Positions 49,631 to 58,394 of a DNA stretch of 64,000 nt are shown here, in pieces (position 1 is the first letter of the stretch; every line of letters begins with the position of its first letter). The position numbers were made by a program, and so were the translations under genes. Source of the DNA: Micromonospora peucetia. GTDB lineage: Bacteria; Actinomycetota; Actinomycetes; Mycobacteriales; Micromonosporaceae. A model generated the notes under the pieces. The model searched no databases and was not told the origin of the DNA. It worked only from the letters and a program-made list of their open reading frames with translations. The DNA lies in assembly GCF_900091625.1 (NCBI RefSeq), contig NZ_FMIC01000002.1:6014001-6078000 (forward strand), written 5' to 3'.

Positions 49631-51855
49631 CGGCGAGCCGCGGCTGCGCGGAACGCAACTGCCCCGGCACGGTGGACCAGGACGGGTTCTGCCGGCTGTG
49701 GGGACACGAGTGTGTCGGAGCCGGCGCGGGCGGCGTCGTCGGGGCTGGCGGCGGCATCGGGGCGGGCGGCGGGGCGGGCGACGTGGGCGCGGAGCCCGGT
49801 GCCGGGGCCGGAGCGGGCCGGACGCCGGAGTTCGACCCGCGGCCGCTGCGGACGACGTCGCGGCCGTGGGAGCGACCGGCCGTGCTGCCGACCGCACGGC
49901 CCCACGACCCGCTGACGGCGGTGGTGTCGCAGGCGGTCGTCCCCGAACACTCCCGCTACTGCGCCAGGACGAGCTGCCGTCGCCGGCTGCCCCGGATCGC
50001 CGGGTTCTGCCCGGACTGCGGCACCCGGTACTCCTTCACTCCGCCGCTGGCCGACGGCGACCTGCGCGCCGGGCGATACCGGATCGAGGGTTGCCTGGGC
50101 AACGGTGGGGTCGGCTGGGTGTTCCTCGCCCGGGACGAGGACATGGACGGCGCCTGGCGGGTGTTGAAGGGGCAGCGCAACCCGGAGGACCGGGAGGCCA
50201 TCGCGGCGTTCGTCGCCGAACGGCAGGCGCTGATCGCGCTGAACCACCCGAGGATCGTCACCATCACCCACGCGCTGCGGCCCGAGTCCGACCGGGACGC
50301 CGGCTACCTGGTGATGGAGTACGTGAACGGCGGCACCCTGGAGGAGGCCCGCAGCGCGGCCGGCCCCGGCGGCGGGTCCTGCGCCGTGGACGTGGCGCAG
50401 GCGCTGGGCTACGCCGTGCAGATCCTCGACGCCTTCGAGTACCTGCACGACCAGGGCTGGCTGTACTGCGACCTGAAGCCCGAGAACGTGATGCGGGTCG
50501 GCGGCCAGGGCGCCAACGACCCGATCAAGCTGGTCGACTTCGGCGCGGCCCGCCGGATCGACAACACGGTGAGCCCGGCGTGGGGCACCGTCGGTTACAC
50601 CGCCCCGGAGGTGGAGCGGCTCGGGCCCGCGGGTCCGAGCGTGCGCTCGGATCTCTACACCGTCGGCCGGACCCTCGCCGCGCTGGCCCTGGTGCCCCGG
50701 TCCACCGAGGTGACCCGGATCCCGCCCGGGCAGGACCTGCTGCGGCTGCCCGTGCCCGCGCGCCTCGACCCGTTCCTGCGGCTGGTCGCCCGCGCCACCG
50801 CCACCGAACCGGACGACCGGTTCGCCGCCGCGGCCGAGATGCGCGAACAGGTCCGGGGCGTACGACGGCAGGTCAGCTCGGCGACGGACGGCGTGCCCCG
50901 GCCGACCCGGTCCACCCTGTTCAGTCCTTCCTCGTGCGCCTTCGCCCTGCACACCGACCGCGACACCCTCGACGTCGTGGAGATCATGCTCGGCCTTCCC
51001 ATGCCCCTGGTCGACGGCTCCGACCCGGCCGCCGGGTTCCTCGCCTCGCTCGGCCCCGCCGACCCGGCCGAGCTCATCGAGCTGTTGCGCACCGCACCGG
51101 CGCAGACCGCACAGGTGACCTACCGCGCCGTGCGGGCCCACCTCGCCGCCGGCCGGGTGGACGAGGCGGGGCCGCTGCTCGCCGGCTTCCCCGAGGAACT
51201 GCGGGACTGGTCGCTGTGGTGGCACCGCGGCCTGGTGGCCCTGGTGGGGCGGGACGGCGCCACCGCCCGACGCCGCTTCGGACAGGTCTACGGCTGGCTG
51301 CCCGGCGAGGTGTCCACCCGGCTCGCGTACGCGGTGGCCTGCGAACTCGACGGTGACCCGCGGACGGCCGCCGACCACTACCGGGGGGTGTGGGACGCCG
51401 ACCCGGGCGTGGTGGCCGCGGCGTTCGGGCTGGCCCGCTGTTTGCTGGCGACGACGGACGCGCGCAGCGCGGCGGACGCCCTGCTGAGGGTGCCGGAGTC
51501 GTCCCGTGCCTCGACGGTGGCGGTGACCTGCGCGGTGCGGATCCTGCTCGACGCGCCGGACGACGGGCACCGGCTCGACGCCGCGCTCGACGCCGCCGCG
51601 ATGGTCGACAAGCTGCCCCCGTTCGGGGAACGCGAGGAGGTGGAGGCGCACATCCTGCGGATCGCGCTCGACTGCGACCTGGCCGAGGGGCGCCGCAGCG
51701 GCCGGCGGCTGTTCGGTCACCGGCTCGACGAGGACGCCCTGCGTCGCGCGTTCGAGCACCGGTGCCGGTCGCGCGCCCGGCGCACCGCCGACCGGGGCGA
51801 GCGGATCGCGCTCGTCGAGCTGGCCAACGCGTACCGGCCGGTGACGTGGTGGTGA
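49627..51855 (+). CDS. pknG: Serine/threonine protein kinase PknG
   Basis: This 742-residue soluble kinase has the PknG layout: an N-terminal Cys motif (Cys7, 12, 22) with Gly/Ala-rich linker, a rubredoxin-like metal site (Cys112, 117, 128, 131), the kinase domain from about 150 (GNGGVGWVFL, Lys181, YCDLKPEN with Asp282, VDFGAARR with Asp304) and a C-terminal TPR-like region. PknG controls 2-oxoglutarate dehydrogenase via GarA phosphorylation in mycobacteria and responds to amino acid levels through GlnH/GlnX. The catalytic loop reads YCD rather than HRD, as in other PknG. No GarA gene is in the window. Confidence 0.93.
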   Translation: MTASRGCAERNCPGTVDQDGFCRLWGHECVGAGAGGVVGAGGGIGAGGGAGDVGAEPGAGAGAGRTPEFDPRPLRTTSRPWERPAVLPTARPHDPLTAVVSQAVVPEHSRYCARTSCRRRLPRIAGFCPDCGTRYSFTPPLADGDLRAGRYRIEGCLGNGGVGWVFLARDEDMDGAWRVLKGQRNPEDREAIAAFVAERQALIALNHPRIVTITHALRPESDRDAGYLVMEYVNGGTLEEARSAAGPGGGSCAVDVAQALGYAVQILDAFEYLHDQGWLYCDLKPENVMRVGGQGANDPIKLVDFGAARRIDNTVSPAWGTVGYTAPEVERLGPAGPSVRSDLYTVGRTLAALALVPRSTEVTRIPPGQDLLRLPVPARLDPFLRLVARATATEPDDRFAAAAEMREQVRGVRRQVSSATDGVPRPTRSTLFSPSSCAFALHTDRDTLDVVEIMLGLPMPLVDGSDPAAGFLASLGPADPAELIELLRTAPAQTAQVTYRAVRAHLAAGRVDEAGPLLAGFPEELRDWSLWWHRGLVALVGRDGATARRRFGQVYGWLPGEVSTRLAYAVACELDGDPRTAADHYRGVWDADPGVVAAAFGLARCLLATTDARSAADALLRVPESSRASTVAVTCAVRILLDAPDDGHRLDAALDAAAMVDKLPPFGEREEVEAHILRIALDCDLAEGRRSGRRLFGHRLDEDALRRAFEHRCRSRARRTADRGERIALVELANAYRPVTWW

Positions 51856-51890
51856 ACCCGGCCGCCGACCCCGACGGAAAGAGGTCATCC

Positions 51891-53342
51891 GTGTCCCCCG
51901 CCAACGATCTGCCGCTGCGGCTCAGCGTGCACCACACCGAGTGCCTCCCCGCCGACGGGGCGGTCCTCGACGTGGTCGCCACCGTCCGGGGCGAGGAACC
52001 GGCCCACGCGGACGTCCGGCACGACGGCCTCGCGGAGGTGATCCTGCTCGACTCCTCCGGTTCGATGGGGGCGCCTCAGGCCAAGATGCGCGCCGCCCGG
52101 CAGGCCACCGCCGCAGCCGTCGACGCCCTGCCCGACGGGGTCGCGTTCGCGGTGGTGTCCGGCACCGCCCTCGCCACGATGGTCTACCCGGGCGACCGGC
52201 GGCTGGCGGTCGCCGACGAGACCACCCGCGCCGCCGCCCGCAACGCGCTGCGGCACGTGGCACCGCACGGTGGCACGGCCATCGGCACGTGGCTGCTGCT
52301 GGCCCGCCGGCTGCTGGCCACCCGACCCGACGCGATCGGGCACGTCATCCTGCTCACCGACGGGCGCAACGAGTCGCAACGCCCCGCCGACCTGCGGGCG
52401 GCGGTCGACGACTGCGTGGGCCGGTTCACCGTCGACTGCCGCGCCATCGGTTCGGCGGACGGCGTGCACGACTGGGACGCGGCGGAGCTGCTGGGCATCG
52501 CGGAGGCGTTGGGCGCCAACCCCGTCGTACCGGTCGAGGATCTCACCGGGCTCACCGGCGAGTTCCGGGCGGTGCTGACCCGCGCGATGTCCCGGCGGGT
52601 CCCCGACGTCCGGCTCCGGGTGCGCACCACCGGGCTGGCCCGGGTCCGCTTCGTCAAGCAGGTGCACCCGGCGCTCGCCGACCTGAGCGGGCGCGGCGAG
52701 CCGGCCGGCGAGCTGGCCACCGACTACCCGGTCGGCGCGTGGAGCCCGCACGACCAGCGGGACTACCACGTCGCCCTGGAGGTCGACGCGATGGCGCCCG
52801 GGGCACGCCGGCGGATCGGCTGGTTGAGCGTCCACGCCGGCGCGGACACCACGCCGGTCGAGGTGCCGCTCACCGTGGAGTGGACCGAGGACGCCCTGCG
52901 CTACTCGGAGATCAACGAGAGCGTCGCGTACTACACCCGCCAGCAGGACTACGCGGCGGCGGTCCAGCGCGGGCTGGCGGCAGCCCGGGCGGGCCGGGTC
53001 GCCGAGGCGGAGGAGCACCTCGGGCGCGCGGTCGCGCTCGCCCACGCCACCGGCCGGGACGACGACGTCGCCCTGCTCACCCGCGTCGTGGACGTCCTGG
53101 ACGCCGCCGGTGGCCGGGTCCGCCTCAAGCCCGACGTCGACGCCCGGCTCACGCAGTCGTCCCTGGTGCTGGCCCACCAGACGTCCCGGTGGGGGCCGCA
53201 GGAACCGCCCGCGCAGCGGGCCGCGCCGGCCGGACCGCCCGCGCCGTGGCGGCACTGCGGCGACGAGCAGACCGGCGCGTACTGCGAGGGGTGCGGCGCC
53301 CACCACCTGTCGGCGGACCGGCCCGGCGCCGGCCGGTCCTGA
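51891..53342 (+). CDS. von Willebrand factor A domain protein
   Basis: This 483-residue protein has a vWA domain with an intact MIDAS: LLDSSGSMG (Asp54, Ser56, Ser58), TAIGTWLLLARRLL and LLTDGRNES. A beta-sandwich-like middle section and helical repeats follow (QRGLAAARAGRVAEAEEHL). The end has a zinc-ribbon-like CGDEQTGAYCEGCGAHH. vWA proteins act in multi-protein complexes, often with kinases or ATPases. The GTG at 51891 has AAAGAGGT upstream and is 35 bp after PknG. It is the fifth gene of the operon. Confidence 0.9.
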   Translation: MSPANDLPLRLSVHHTECLPADGAVLDVVATVRGEEPAHADVRHDGLAEVILLDSSGSMGAPQAKMRAARQATAAAVDALPDGVAFAVVSGTALATMVYPGDRRLAVADETTRAAARNALRHVAPHGGTAIGTWLLLARRLLATRPDAIGHVILLTDGRNESQRPADLRAAVDDCVGRFTVDCRAIGSADGVHDWDAAELLGIAEALGANPVVPVEDLTGLTGEFRAVLTRAMSRRVPDVRLRVRTTGLARVRFVKQVHPALADLSGRGEPAGELATDYPVGAWSPHDQRDYHVALEVDAMAPGARRRIGWLSVHAGADTTPVEVPLTVEWTEDALRYSEINESVAYYTRQQDYAAAVQRGLAAARAGRVAEAEEHLGRAVALAHATGRDDDVALLTRVVDVLDAAGGRVRLKPDVDARLTQSSLVLAHQTSRWGPQEPPAQRAAPAGPPAPWRHCGDEQTGAYCEGCGAHHLSADRPGAGRS

Positions 53343-53348
53343 CCGCCG

Positions 53349-55079
53349 ATGGACCTGGACCTCTCGGACAAGGTCGCCAGCGTCGTCAGCGGCACGTTGG
53401 CGCTCGCCACCGCGGTCGTCGCCGTCCGCCGCCACACCCGGGACCGGGGCCGGCGCGGCTGGTGGACCTCGCTGCGCCCGCTCTGGCGGCGGGAGGCGGA
53501 TGCCGGCATCGTCCACCCGCACCGATTCGGGGGCTACGTCAAGCCGCTGTCCGAGGTGTACGTTCCGCGCCGCGCGGTGCCGCGGCTCGCCCCGGCCGGC
53601 GACGGCGTCGACGTGGCGGACCTGCTCACCGGCGCCGGCAACATACTGCTGATCGGTGAGCCGGGCAGCGGAAAGACGGCACTCGTCCGGTACGAGAGCG
53701 CCCGGTCGGCGCGGCGGTGGCTCGCCGGGCGCGGCCGGCGCCGGCGCTCCCCGCCCGGGCCGGTGCTGGTGAGCCTGCCCGCCGCCGCCCTGGTGCGCCA
53801 GCCGCTGCCCGCCGCGCTCGCCGAGGCGTACCCGGGCGACGGCGCCCCGCTCGACGTGGAGCAGCCTCCCGCCCCCGGCCGGCGGTGGCTGGTCTGCGTC
53901 GACGCACTCGACGCCGTGGCCGACCCGGACGAGCGGGCCGTCGTCCTCAACCGCCTCGCGGAGTTGGCCCGTTCCCCCGGCCCGTCCGGCACGCCGAGGC
54001 CGTGGCGGGTCCTGGTGACCACCCGGCACCTGGCCGAGGACGAGTTGGCCGTGCTGAGCGACGGCTACCCGGCGTACCACCTGGCGCACTTCACCGACGC
54101 CGACGTGGCGCTGCTGGCGGCCCGCTGGTTCCCGGACGGTGCCACCGCCCGCGGGTTCCTGGACTGGACCCACGCCCAGCGCATCACCGACCCGGTGCAC
54201 AACCCGCTCACCGCCACCATCGCCGTGCTGGTCTGGGAGAGCGGGCAGGCGGGCGCGGCCCCGCAGCCCGGCCCGGCCGCCCTGCTCGACGAGTTCGTCC
54301 GCGCCCTGCTGCGCGGCGGCCGGGACAGCCTCGACGCCGCCTGCGAGGCGCTGCGTCGCCGCCCGCCGGACGGCGGGGCGGTCGCCGACTGGCTCTCCAC
54401 CCGGCACACCGACCTCGTCGAGGTGGCGGCGACGGCCGCCGTCGCCGGCGGCGACCCGGTGGCGGCGGTCGTCGACTGGTCGGCGGCCCACGCCCCCGCT
54501 CCCCCGGCGGCCGTGCTGCCCGACTGGTCCGCGCGCGTACGGCAGGTGCTGCTCGCCACCGACCTCTTCCGGGCCGACCGGCACGCCCTGGCATCGGTCT
54601 GGCCCAGCCTGGTGGAATACCTGGCAGCCGGGCCGCTCGCCCGCGACTGGCGGCCCGACGAGTGGGTGACGCTGATGAACACCAGCTCGGCGCGGTTCGT
54701 CGCGTTGCAGGCGATCAGCCGGGCCGCCGTCGCACCGGCCTTCCTGCGGGCCCGGCTGGCCGAGCCGGACGGGGCGATCGCCGCCGGCCACCTGCTCGCC
54801 GGACGGAGCACGGCCGGGGCCGGCACGCCGTCGTTCCGGGCGGACGTCCTGGCGGCGCTGCTCACCCACTGGTCCGCGGGGCAGGACGCTCCGGCCGGCC
54901 GGGACGCCGCGCGGGAGTGCTTCTCGCTGTTGACGACCCTGGCGGCGGACCGGGCCGACCGGGACCTGCTGCACGAGATCGCCACGGATCCGCGGCGGCC
55001 GGGAGACGTCCGCCGGGCCGCCGCGCTCTTCTTCGCCGTACGCACCCGCACCGCCCACCGCACCCGGGCGCGGCGATGA
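53349..55079 (+). CDS. Membrane-anchored NACHT-like NTPase
   Basis: This 576-residue protein has an N-terminal hydrophobic helix (about 8-26), then a P-loop LIGEPGSGKTALVRY (GEPGSGKT 103-110) and Walker B WLVCVDALDAV (Asp185). A third motif VLVTTRHLAEDEL near 226 fits a STAND/NACHT-like sensor. A helical C-terminal half of about 300 residues follows with no clear repeats. Such NTPases act as switches that recruit partners on ligand binding. It starts 6 bp after the vWA stop and ends the operon. A link to signalling or defence is inference from the gene set. Confidence 0.85.
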   Translation: MDLDLSDKVASVVSGTLALATAVVAVRRHTRDRGRRGWWTSLRPLWRREADAGIVHPHRFGGYVKPLSEVYVPRRAVPRLAPAGDGVDVADLLTGAGNILLIGEPGSGKTALVRYESARSARRWLAGRGRRRRSPPGPVLVSLPAAALVRQPLPAALAEAYPGDGAPLDVEQPPAPGRRWLVCVDALDAVADPDERAVVLNRLAELARSPGPSGTPRPWRVLVTTRHLAEDELAVLSDGYPAYHLAHFTDADVALLAARWFPDGATARGFLDWTHAQRITDPVHNPLTATIAVLVWESGQAGAAPQPGPAALLDEFVRALLRGGRDSLDAACEALRRRPPDGGAVADWLSTRHTDLVEVAATAAVAGGDPVAAVVDWSAAHAPAPPAAVLPDWSARVRQVLLATDLFRADRHALASVWPSLVEYLAAGPLARDWRPDEWVTLMNTSSARFVALQAISRAAVAPAFLRARLAEPDGAIAAGHLLAGRSTAGAGTPSFRADVLAALLTHWSAGQDAPAGRDAARECFSLLTTLAADRADRDLLHEIATDPRRPGDVRRAAALFFAVRTRTAHRTRARR

Positions 55080-55530
55080 CCGCCATGGATGCCGGCAGTC
55101 ACACCGGATGGCCCCGACCTGATCACGGGAGGGTGTTGGATCGGTCGTGGTGGCCGGTTCCGACGGTTACCTCAGGCGGTACGCGCCGCCAATTCCGCCA
55201 CCGGCAACGGACATAGGTAGGTGGCCGACATTGCGGCCAACCTCCAATGTTCTTCGTTCGACCGCTTCGTCTCACAGGCCCACTTCGCGATCGTCACCGG
55301 GACATCCGGGAATTGGCCCGGGAGCGCTGTTCCGAGCAGGATTTTCCGAACCACGCCGACCGGCTGACGCTCGCCCGACGGTGGAGCGACTCATGGCGTG
55401 GCGGACGGATCCGGAAGGAGGCTGCGGACCGCCGGTTTCGCGGCACCACATGGCAGCGCCCGTGCCATCCGAGCGCGGGCGCCGCCACGTGACTCGGCCC
55501 GACGAAGCGGCGGGCTCGGCAGAGATTCGC
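55080..55530. other. Intergenic region after the NACHT-like gene
   Basis: This 451-bp gap has lower G+C between 55180 and 55350. A minus-strand frame 55354-55172 (60 codons), and inside it an ATG at 55231 with GGAGG 9 nt upstream giving 19 residues, are the only candidates; neither has supporting codon bias or homology. No terminator or promoter stands out. Confidence 0.3.
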
Positions 55531-55914
55531 CTACGCCGCCAGCCGCGGGCCGACGATGGTCCAGCGCAGGCCGGCGGGATCGCGCAGCGCCACCTGGTGC
55601 GACGGGTCCGCCGGCGGCTCGACGCGGGCACCGGCGGCCACCGCCCGCCGCAGCACCGACTCCGGGTCGGCCCGCTCGATGGTCAACACATCGTCCCGGC
55701 CTTCGGCCGCGGCCGGCGCCCCCGCCTCGTGCCACTCGCTCACGGTCAGGCGGTGGCTGCCGACGGCCAGTTCCGCGTGCAGCACGCGGCCGTCGAGCAG
55801 GCACTCCCGTTCGATCGCGACGGCGTCGAAGACGTCGATGTAGAAGGCGATCGCCTCGGCCGTGTCGATGACCGTGAGGTGGGGCCGCCCAGGGAGGTGA
55901 TCCTGTGCCCTCAT
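55531..55914 (-). CDS. VOC family protein (glyoxalase-like)
   Basis: This 127-residue protein has a vicinal oxygen chelate beta-alpha-beta-beta-beta fold of PhnB type: HLTVIDTAEAIAFYIDVFDA at the N-terminus, LHAELAVGSHRLTVSEW in the middle and HQVALRDPAGLRWTIV at the end. Family members bind small electrophiles or antibiotics; no metal-ligand set is complete enough to assign a reaction. The ATG at 55914 is near the DUF5988 stop at 55936 on the same strand, so the two are probably co-transcribed. Confidence 0.85.
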   Translation of the reverse strand: MRAQDHLPGRPHLTVIDTAEAIAFYIDVFDAVAIERECLLDGRVLHAELAVGSHRLTVSEWHEAGAPAAAEGRDDVLTIERADPESVLRRAVAAGARVEPPADPSHQVALRDPAGLRWTIVGPRLAA

Positions 55915-55935
55915 GAGACCGGTGCCGCCCTTCCG

Positions 55936-56181
55936 CTACTCGGCGATCCGGGTTCGACCGGTCCAGCGGAAGACCACCGGAAGGTCGATCGGCTCCGGGG
56001 AGGAACCCCGTTCGAAGTGCTCGTACCCGCCGTAGTGCAGGATCTTGATCTTTTCCTCCGCGCGCGCCACCCGGTGACTGCGCAGGTCGGTCGGCAGATC
56101 GACCGGGCCGCCCTCCAGGACGACGTCGATGATGCCGACGGCGTCCCGGGTGACCGGGTCAGCTTGCGAAACGTCATTCAT
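55936..56181 (-). CDS. DUF5988 family small protein
   Basis: This 81-residue acidic protein contains VLEGGPVDLPTDLR and the conserved core KIKILHYGGYEHFERG of DUF5988, a family often found inside actinomycete polyketide or nonribosomal gene clusters; function unknown. The start ATG at 56181 has AGGTCC upstream. It leads a two-gene unit with the VOC protein. The 226-bp region upstream holds an AT-richer stretch around 56320-56345 that may carry the promoter. Confidence 0.82.
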   Translation of the reverse strand: MNDVSQADPVTRDAVGIIDVVLEGGPVDLPTDLRSHRVARAEEKIKILHYGGYEHFERGSSPEPIDLPVVFRWTGRTRIAE

Positions 56182-56407
56182 GGCAGGACCTCCGTCGCAT
56201 TCCGCACACCTCGGACGAGCCCGCCGCGTGGCGGCGGAAGCGTCCGCACAGGCCTGACGACACCCGTTGCCGGGGGGAACGGACGCTTCGGTCGAACGTC
56301 CTTGTCCGGTGACCGGCCGCCCGTTCTGCTTTCGAACGTAATCCAGGTCACACTGGACCAACACCCTTAGCACACCCCTAGGTACCGGCTCTGGGCAGCG
56401 ACGATGT

Positions 56408-56435
56408 CCCCGCGCCGACGGGCGTCGGCGCGGGG
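56408..56435 (-). terminator. Hairpin terminator of the ABC exporter operon
   Basis: Perfect 12-bp arms (CCCCGCGCCGAC at 56408-56419, complement 56424-56435) with a GGGC loop lie 7 bp beyond the permease stop. Confidence 0.75.
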
Positions 56436-56442
56436 GGCAGGC

Positions 56443-57180
56443 TCACTCCCAGCGGAAGAACCGGGTGGCCGCCACGGAGCCGACCACGGCCGTCACGGCC
56501 AGGGCGATCAGTTGCGGCAGCTCCGGGTTGGCACCCGCCCATGCCGCACCGAGCGTGTCCACCGTGGCACCCAGCGGCGAGTAGTCGGCGATGAAGGCCA
56601 CAGCGGTCGGCATCCGGTCGCGGGGCAACCAGGCGCCAGCCAGGAAGAGCAGCGGGAAGAACAGCGCGGGGCCGATCGACTGTGCCGCCCGGGCGGACGG
56701 CGCCAGCGCCGCGATCAGCAGCCCGACGGCGAAGAGGCAGGCCACCCCGAGCAGGAAGGCCAGCACGAACCCGGGAACGTTGGCCGGTGCCGGCTGATCC
56801 AGCAGGAACCGTACGGCGACCGCGGTGACCACCGCGCCGAGGACGCCCATCACGAGGTTCACCACGACCTGGGCCACCAGCAGGAGGGCGGGCTGCACCG
56901 GGGTGGTCGCCAGGCGGCGCAGTACCTGCCGTTCCCGGTAGATGCCCAGTGCCATCGGCAGGGTGAAGAGCGCGAGCATCCCGATCGTCAGGGCCAGCGC
57001 GAGGGACGGCAGGAAGGTCTGCTCGGCGTGCTGCCCGGTGTCGGCGGCCGTACCGGCGCGCTGCGGCAACCCGAAGACGAGCATCAGGCCGATCGGCAGG
57101 GCGAAGACGAAGAACAGCGACACCGGCTCCCGCAGGAACAGCTTCATCTCGATGGTGATCAGCTTGGACAGTGCGCTCAC
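56443..57180 (-). CDS. ABC-2 type exporter permease (DrrB-like)
   Basis: This 245-residue membrane protein has six helices and the ABC-2 layout: EMKLFLREPVSLFFVFALPI at TM1, a GIYRERQVLRRLATTP loop before TM3, and SIGPALFFPLLFLAGAWLP with FIADYSPLGATVDTL near the end. It forms the pore of a drug or lipid exporter with the ATPase encoded upstream. The GTG start at 57180 overlaps the ATPase stop (GTGA). Confidence 0.9.
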   Translation of the reverse strand: MSALSKLITIEMKLFLREPVSLFFVFALPIGLMLVFGLPQRAGTAADTGQHAEQTFLPSLALALTIGMLALFTLPMALGIYRERQVLRRLATTPVQPALLLVAQVVVNLVMGVLGAVVTAVAVRFLLDQPAPANVPGFVLAFLLGVACLFAVGLLIAALAPSARAAQSIGPALFFPLLFLAGAWLPRDRMPTAVAFIADYSPLGATVDTLGAAWAGANPELPQLIALAVTAVVGSVAATRFFRWE

Positions 57181-58118
57181 GACGACCTCCCGGCGGCCGG
57201 GGACTGCGGGGCGGTCCGGCCCGAACGGCCGGTGAGTGCGACGAACGCGTCGTCGAGGCTGGGCTGCTCGACCCGGAGCGCGGTGTAGCTGATCCCGCTT
57301 CCGTTGAGCGCGGACAGGACCGACTGGAGCACGTCCTTCGTGCCGGTCACCGTCACCTCCTCGCCGGCGCGGGACACCCCTGTCACGTCGGGCAGCCCGA
57401 GCAGCAGCGCGTCCTCGACGGGTTCGGCGGGACGGAAGTGCACCCGGTGCTCGGTGCCGACCCGGGTGAGCAGGCCGGCCGGGCTGTCGATGGCCACCAC
57501 CCGCCCCTGGTCGATGATCGCGAGCCGGTCGCAGAGGCGTTGCGCCTCCTCCATGAAGTGGGTGACCAGCACGACGGTGACGCCCCGGTCGCGGATCCGC
57601 TCGACCAGGTCCCAGGTGTCCCGGCGACCCTGCGGGTCGAGACCGGTGGTCAACTCGTCGAGGATGGCGACCTCCGGCATCCCGACCAGCGCCAGGGCCA
57701 CCGACAACCGCTGCTTCTGCCCGCCGGAGAGCTTCTGGAAGTAGGTGTTGCGCTGCTCGGCCAGCCCGAGGTCGGCCAGCAACTCGTCGATGTCGGCACG
57801 GTTGCGGTAGAAGGACCGGTAGAGGTCCAACGCCTCCCACACCCGTACCTTGTCCGGCAGTTGGCTCTCCTGGAGCTGGGCGCCGACGCGCTGTCGCACC
57901 TCGGTGCGGTCGCGGATCGGGTCCAGGCCGAGCACCCGGATGGTGCCGCCGTCGGCACGACGCAGCCCCTGCACACACTCGACGGTGGTCGTCTTGCCGG
58001 CCCCGTTCGGGCCGAGCACGCCGAAGATCTCGCCCTGTTCGACGGTGAAGGAGACGTCCTCGACCGCGACCTTCTCGCCGTATCGTTTCTGCAGATGATC
58101 GACTTCGATGACCGGCAT
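57177..58118 (-). CDS. ABC transporter ATP-binding protein (DrrA-like)
   Basis: This 313-residue ATPase has Walker A LGPNGAGKTTT near residue 40, the Q-loop, signature LSGGQKQRLSVALAL near 132, Walker B VAILDELTTGLDP and the H-loop in VVLVTHFMEEAQ. The last 80 residues form the extension seen in antibiotic exporters of the DrrA type. It powers the permease encoded next. The ATG at 58118 has AAGGAGG upstream. A palindromic operator candidate lies 148 bp before it. Confidence 0.92.
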   Translation of the reverse strand: MPVIEVDHLQKRYGEKVAVEDVSFTVEQGEIFGVLGPNGAGKTTTVECVQGLRRADGGTIRVLGLDPIRDRTEVRQRVGAQLQESQLPDKVRVWEALDLYRSFYRNRADIDELLADLGLAEQRNTYFQKLSGGQKQRLSVALALVGMPEVAILDELTTGLDPQGRRDTWDLVERIRDRGVTVVLVTHFMEEAQRLCDRLAIIDQGRVVAIDSPAGLLTRVGTEHRVHFRPAEPVEDALLLGLPDVTGVSRAGEEVTVTGTKDVLQSVLSALNGSGISYTALRVEQPSLDDAFVALTGRSGRTAPQSPAAGRSS

Positions 58119-58265
58119 TGGGCGTGGTCCTCCTTCACGTGCGGGTTGCCGTCGGGAAGGGCGGGACCCCTCGGCTGATCGCGGCGTCGGCTTGCGGGAA
58201 CGGGCCGGTACCGGCCGGCACCGGCCGACCGACGCCCGACATCATCCGGCCAACCGATGCGCGAA

Positions 58266-58281
58266 TCAACTGATCAGCTGA
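58266..58281 (-). promoter_or_regulatory. Palindromic operator candidate upstream of the ABC exporter
   Basis: TCAACTGATCAGCTGA is a 16-bp palindrome with one mismatched pair, in a 276-bp gap that is otherwise GC-rich, with a possible -10 GATACC on the minus strand near 58290. TetR-type regulators of exporters use sites like this. No regulator gene is present in the window. Confidence 0.45.
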
Positions 58282-58394
58282 CGAATCGGGGGTATCGAAC
58301 CGGAAAACGACACGGGACAGGGGTGTCGACCGGCAGCACACCGCACAGACAGGGGTGTTGGCCGGTTACCGCAGGTGTCCGTCGATGCGAGCGG

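Noticed and set aside
51885..55058. A 1057-codon minus-strand open frame antisense to the vWA and NACHT-like genes
   Set aside because: Very long antisense frames are common at this G+C. Composition is Gly/Arg/Val-rich with no domain, while the plus strand shows clear vWA and P-loop motifs.
55172..55354. A 60-codon minus-strand frame, and a 19-codon frame inside it with a good ribosome binding site
   Set aside because: Neither has coding bias, a downstream partner gene or precursor-peptide features; the sequence lies antisense to nothing and is probably noncoding.
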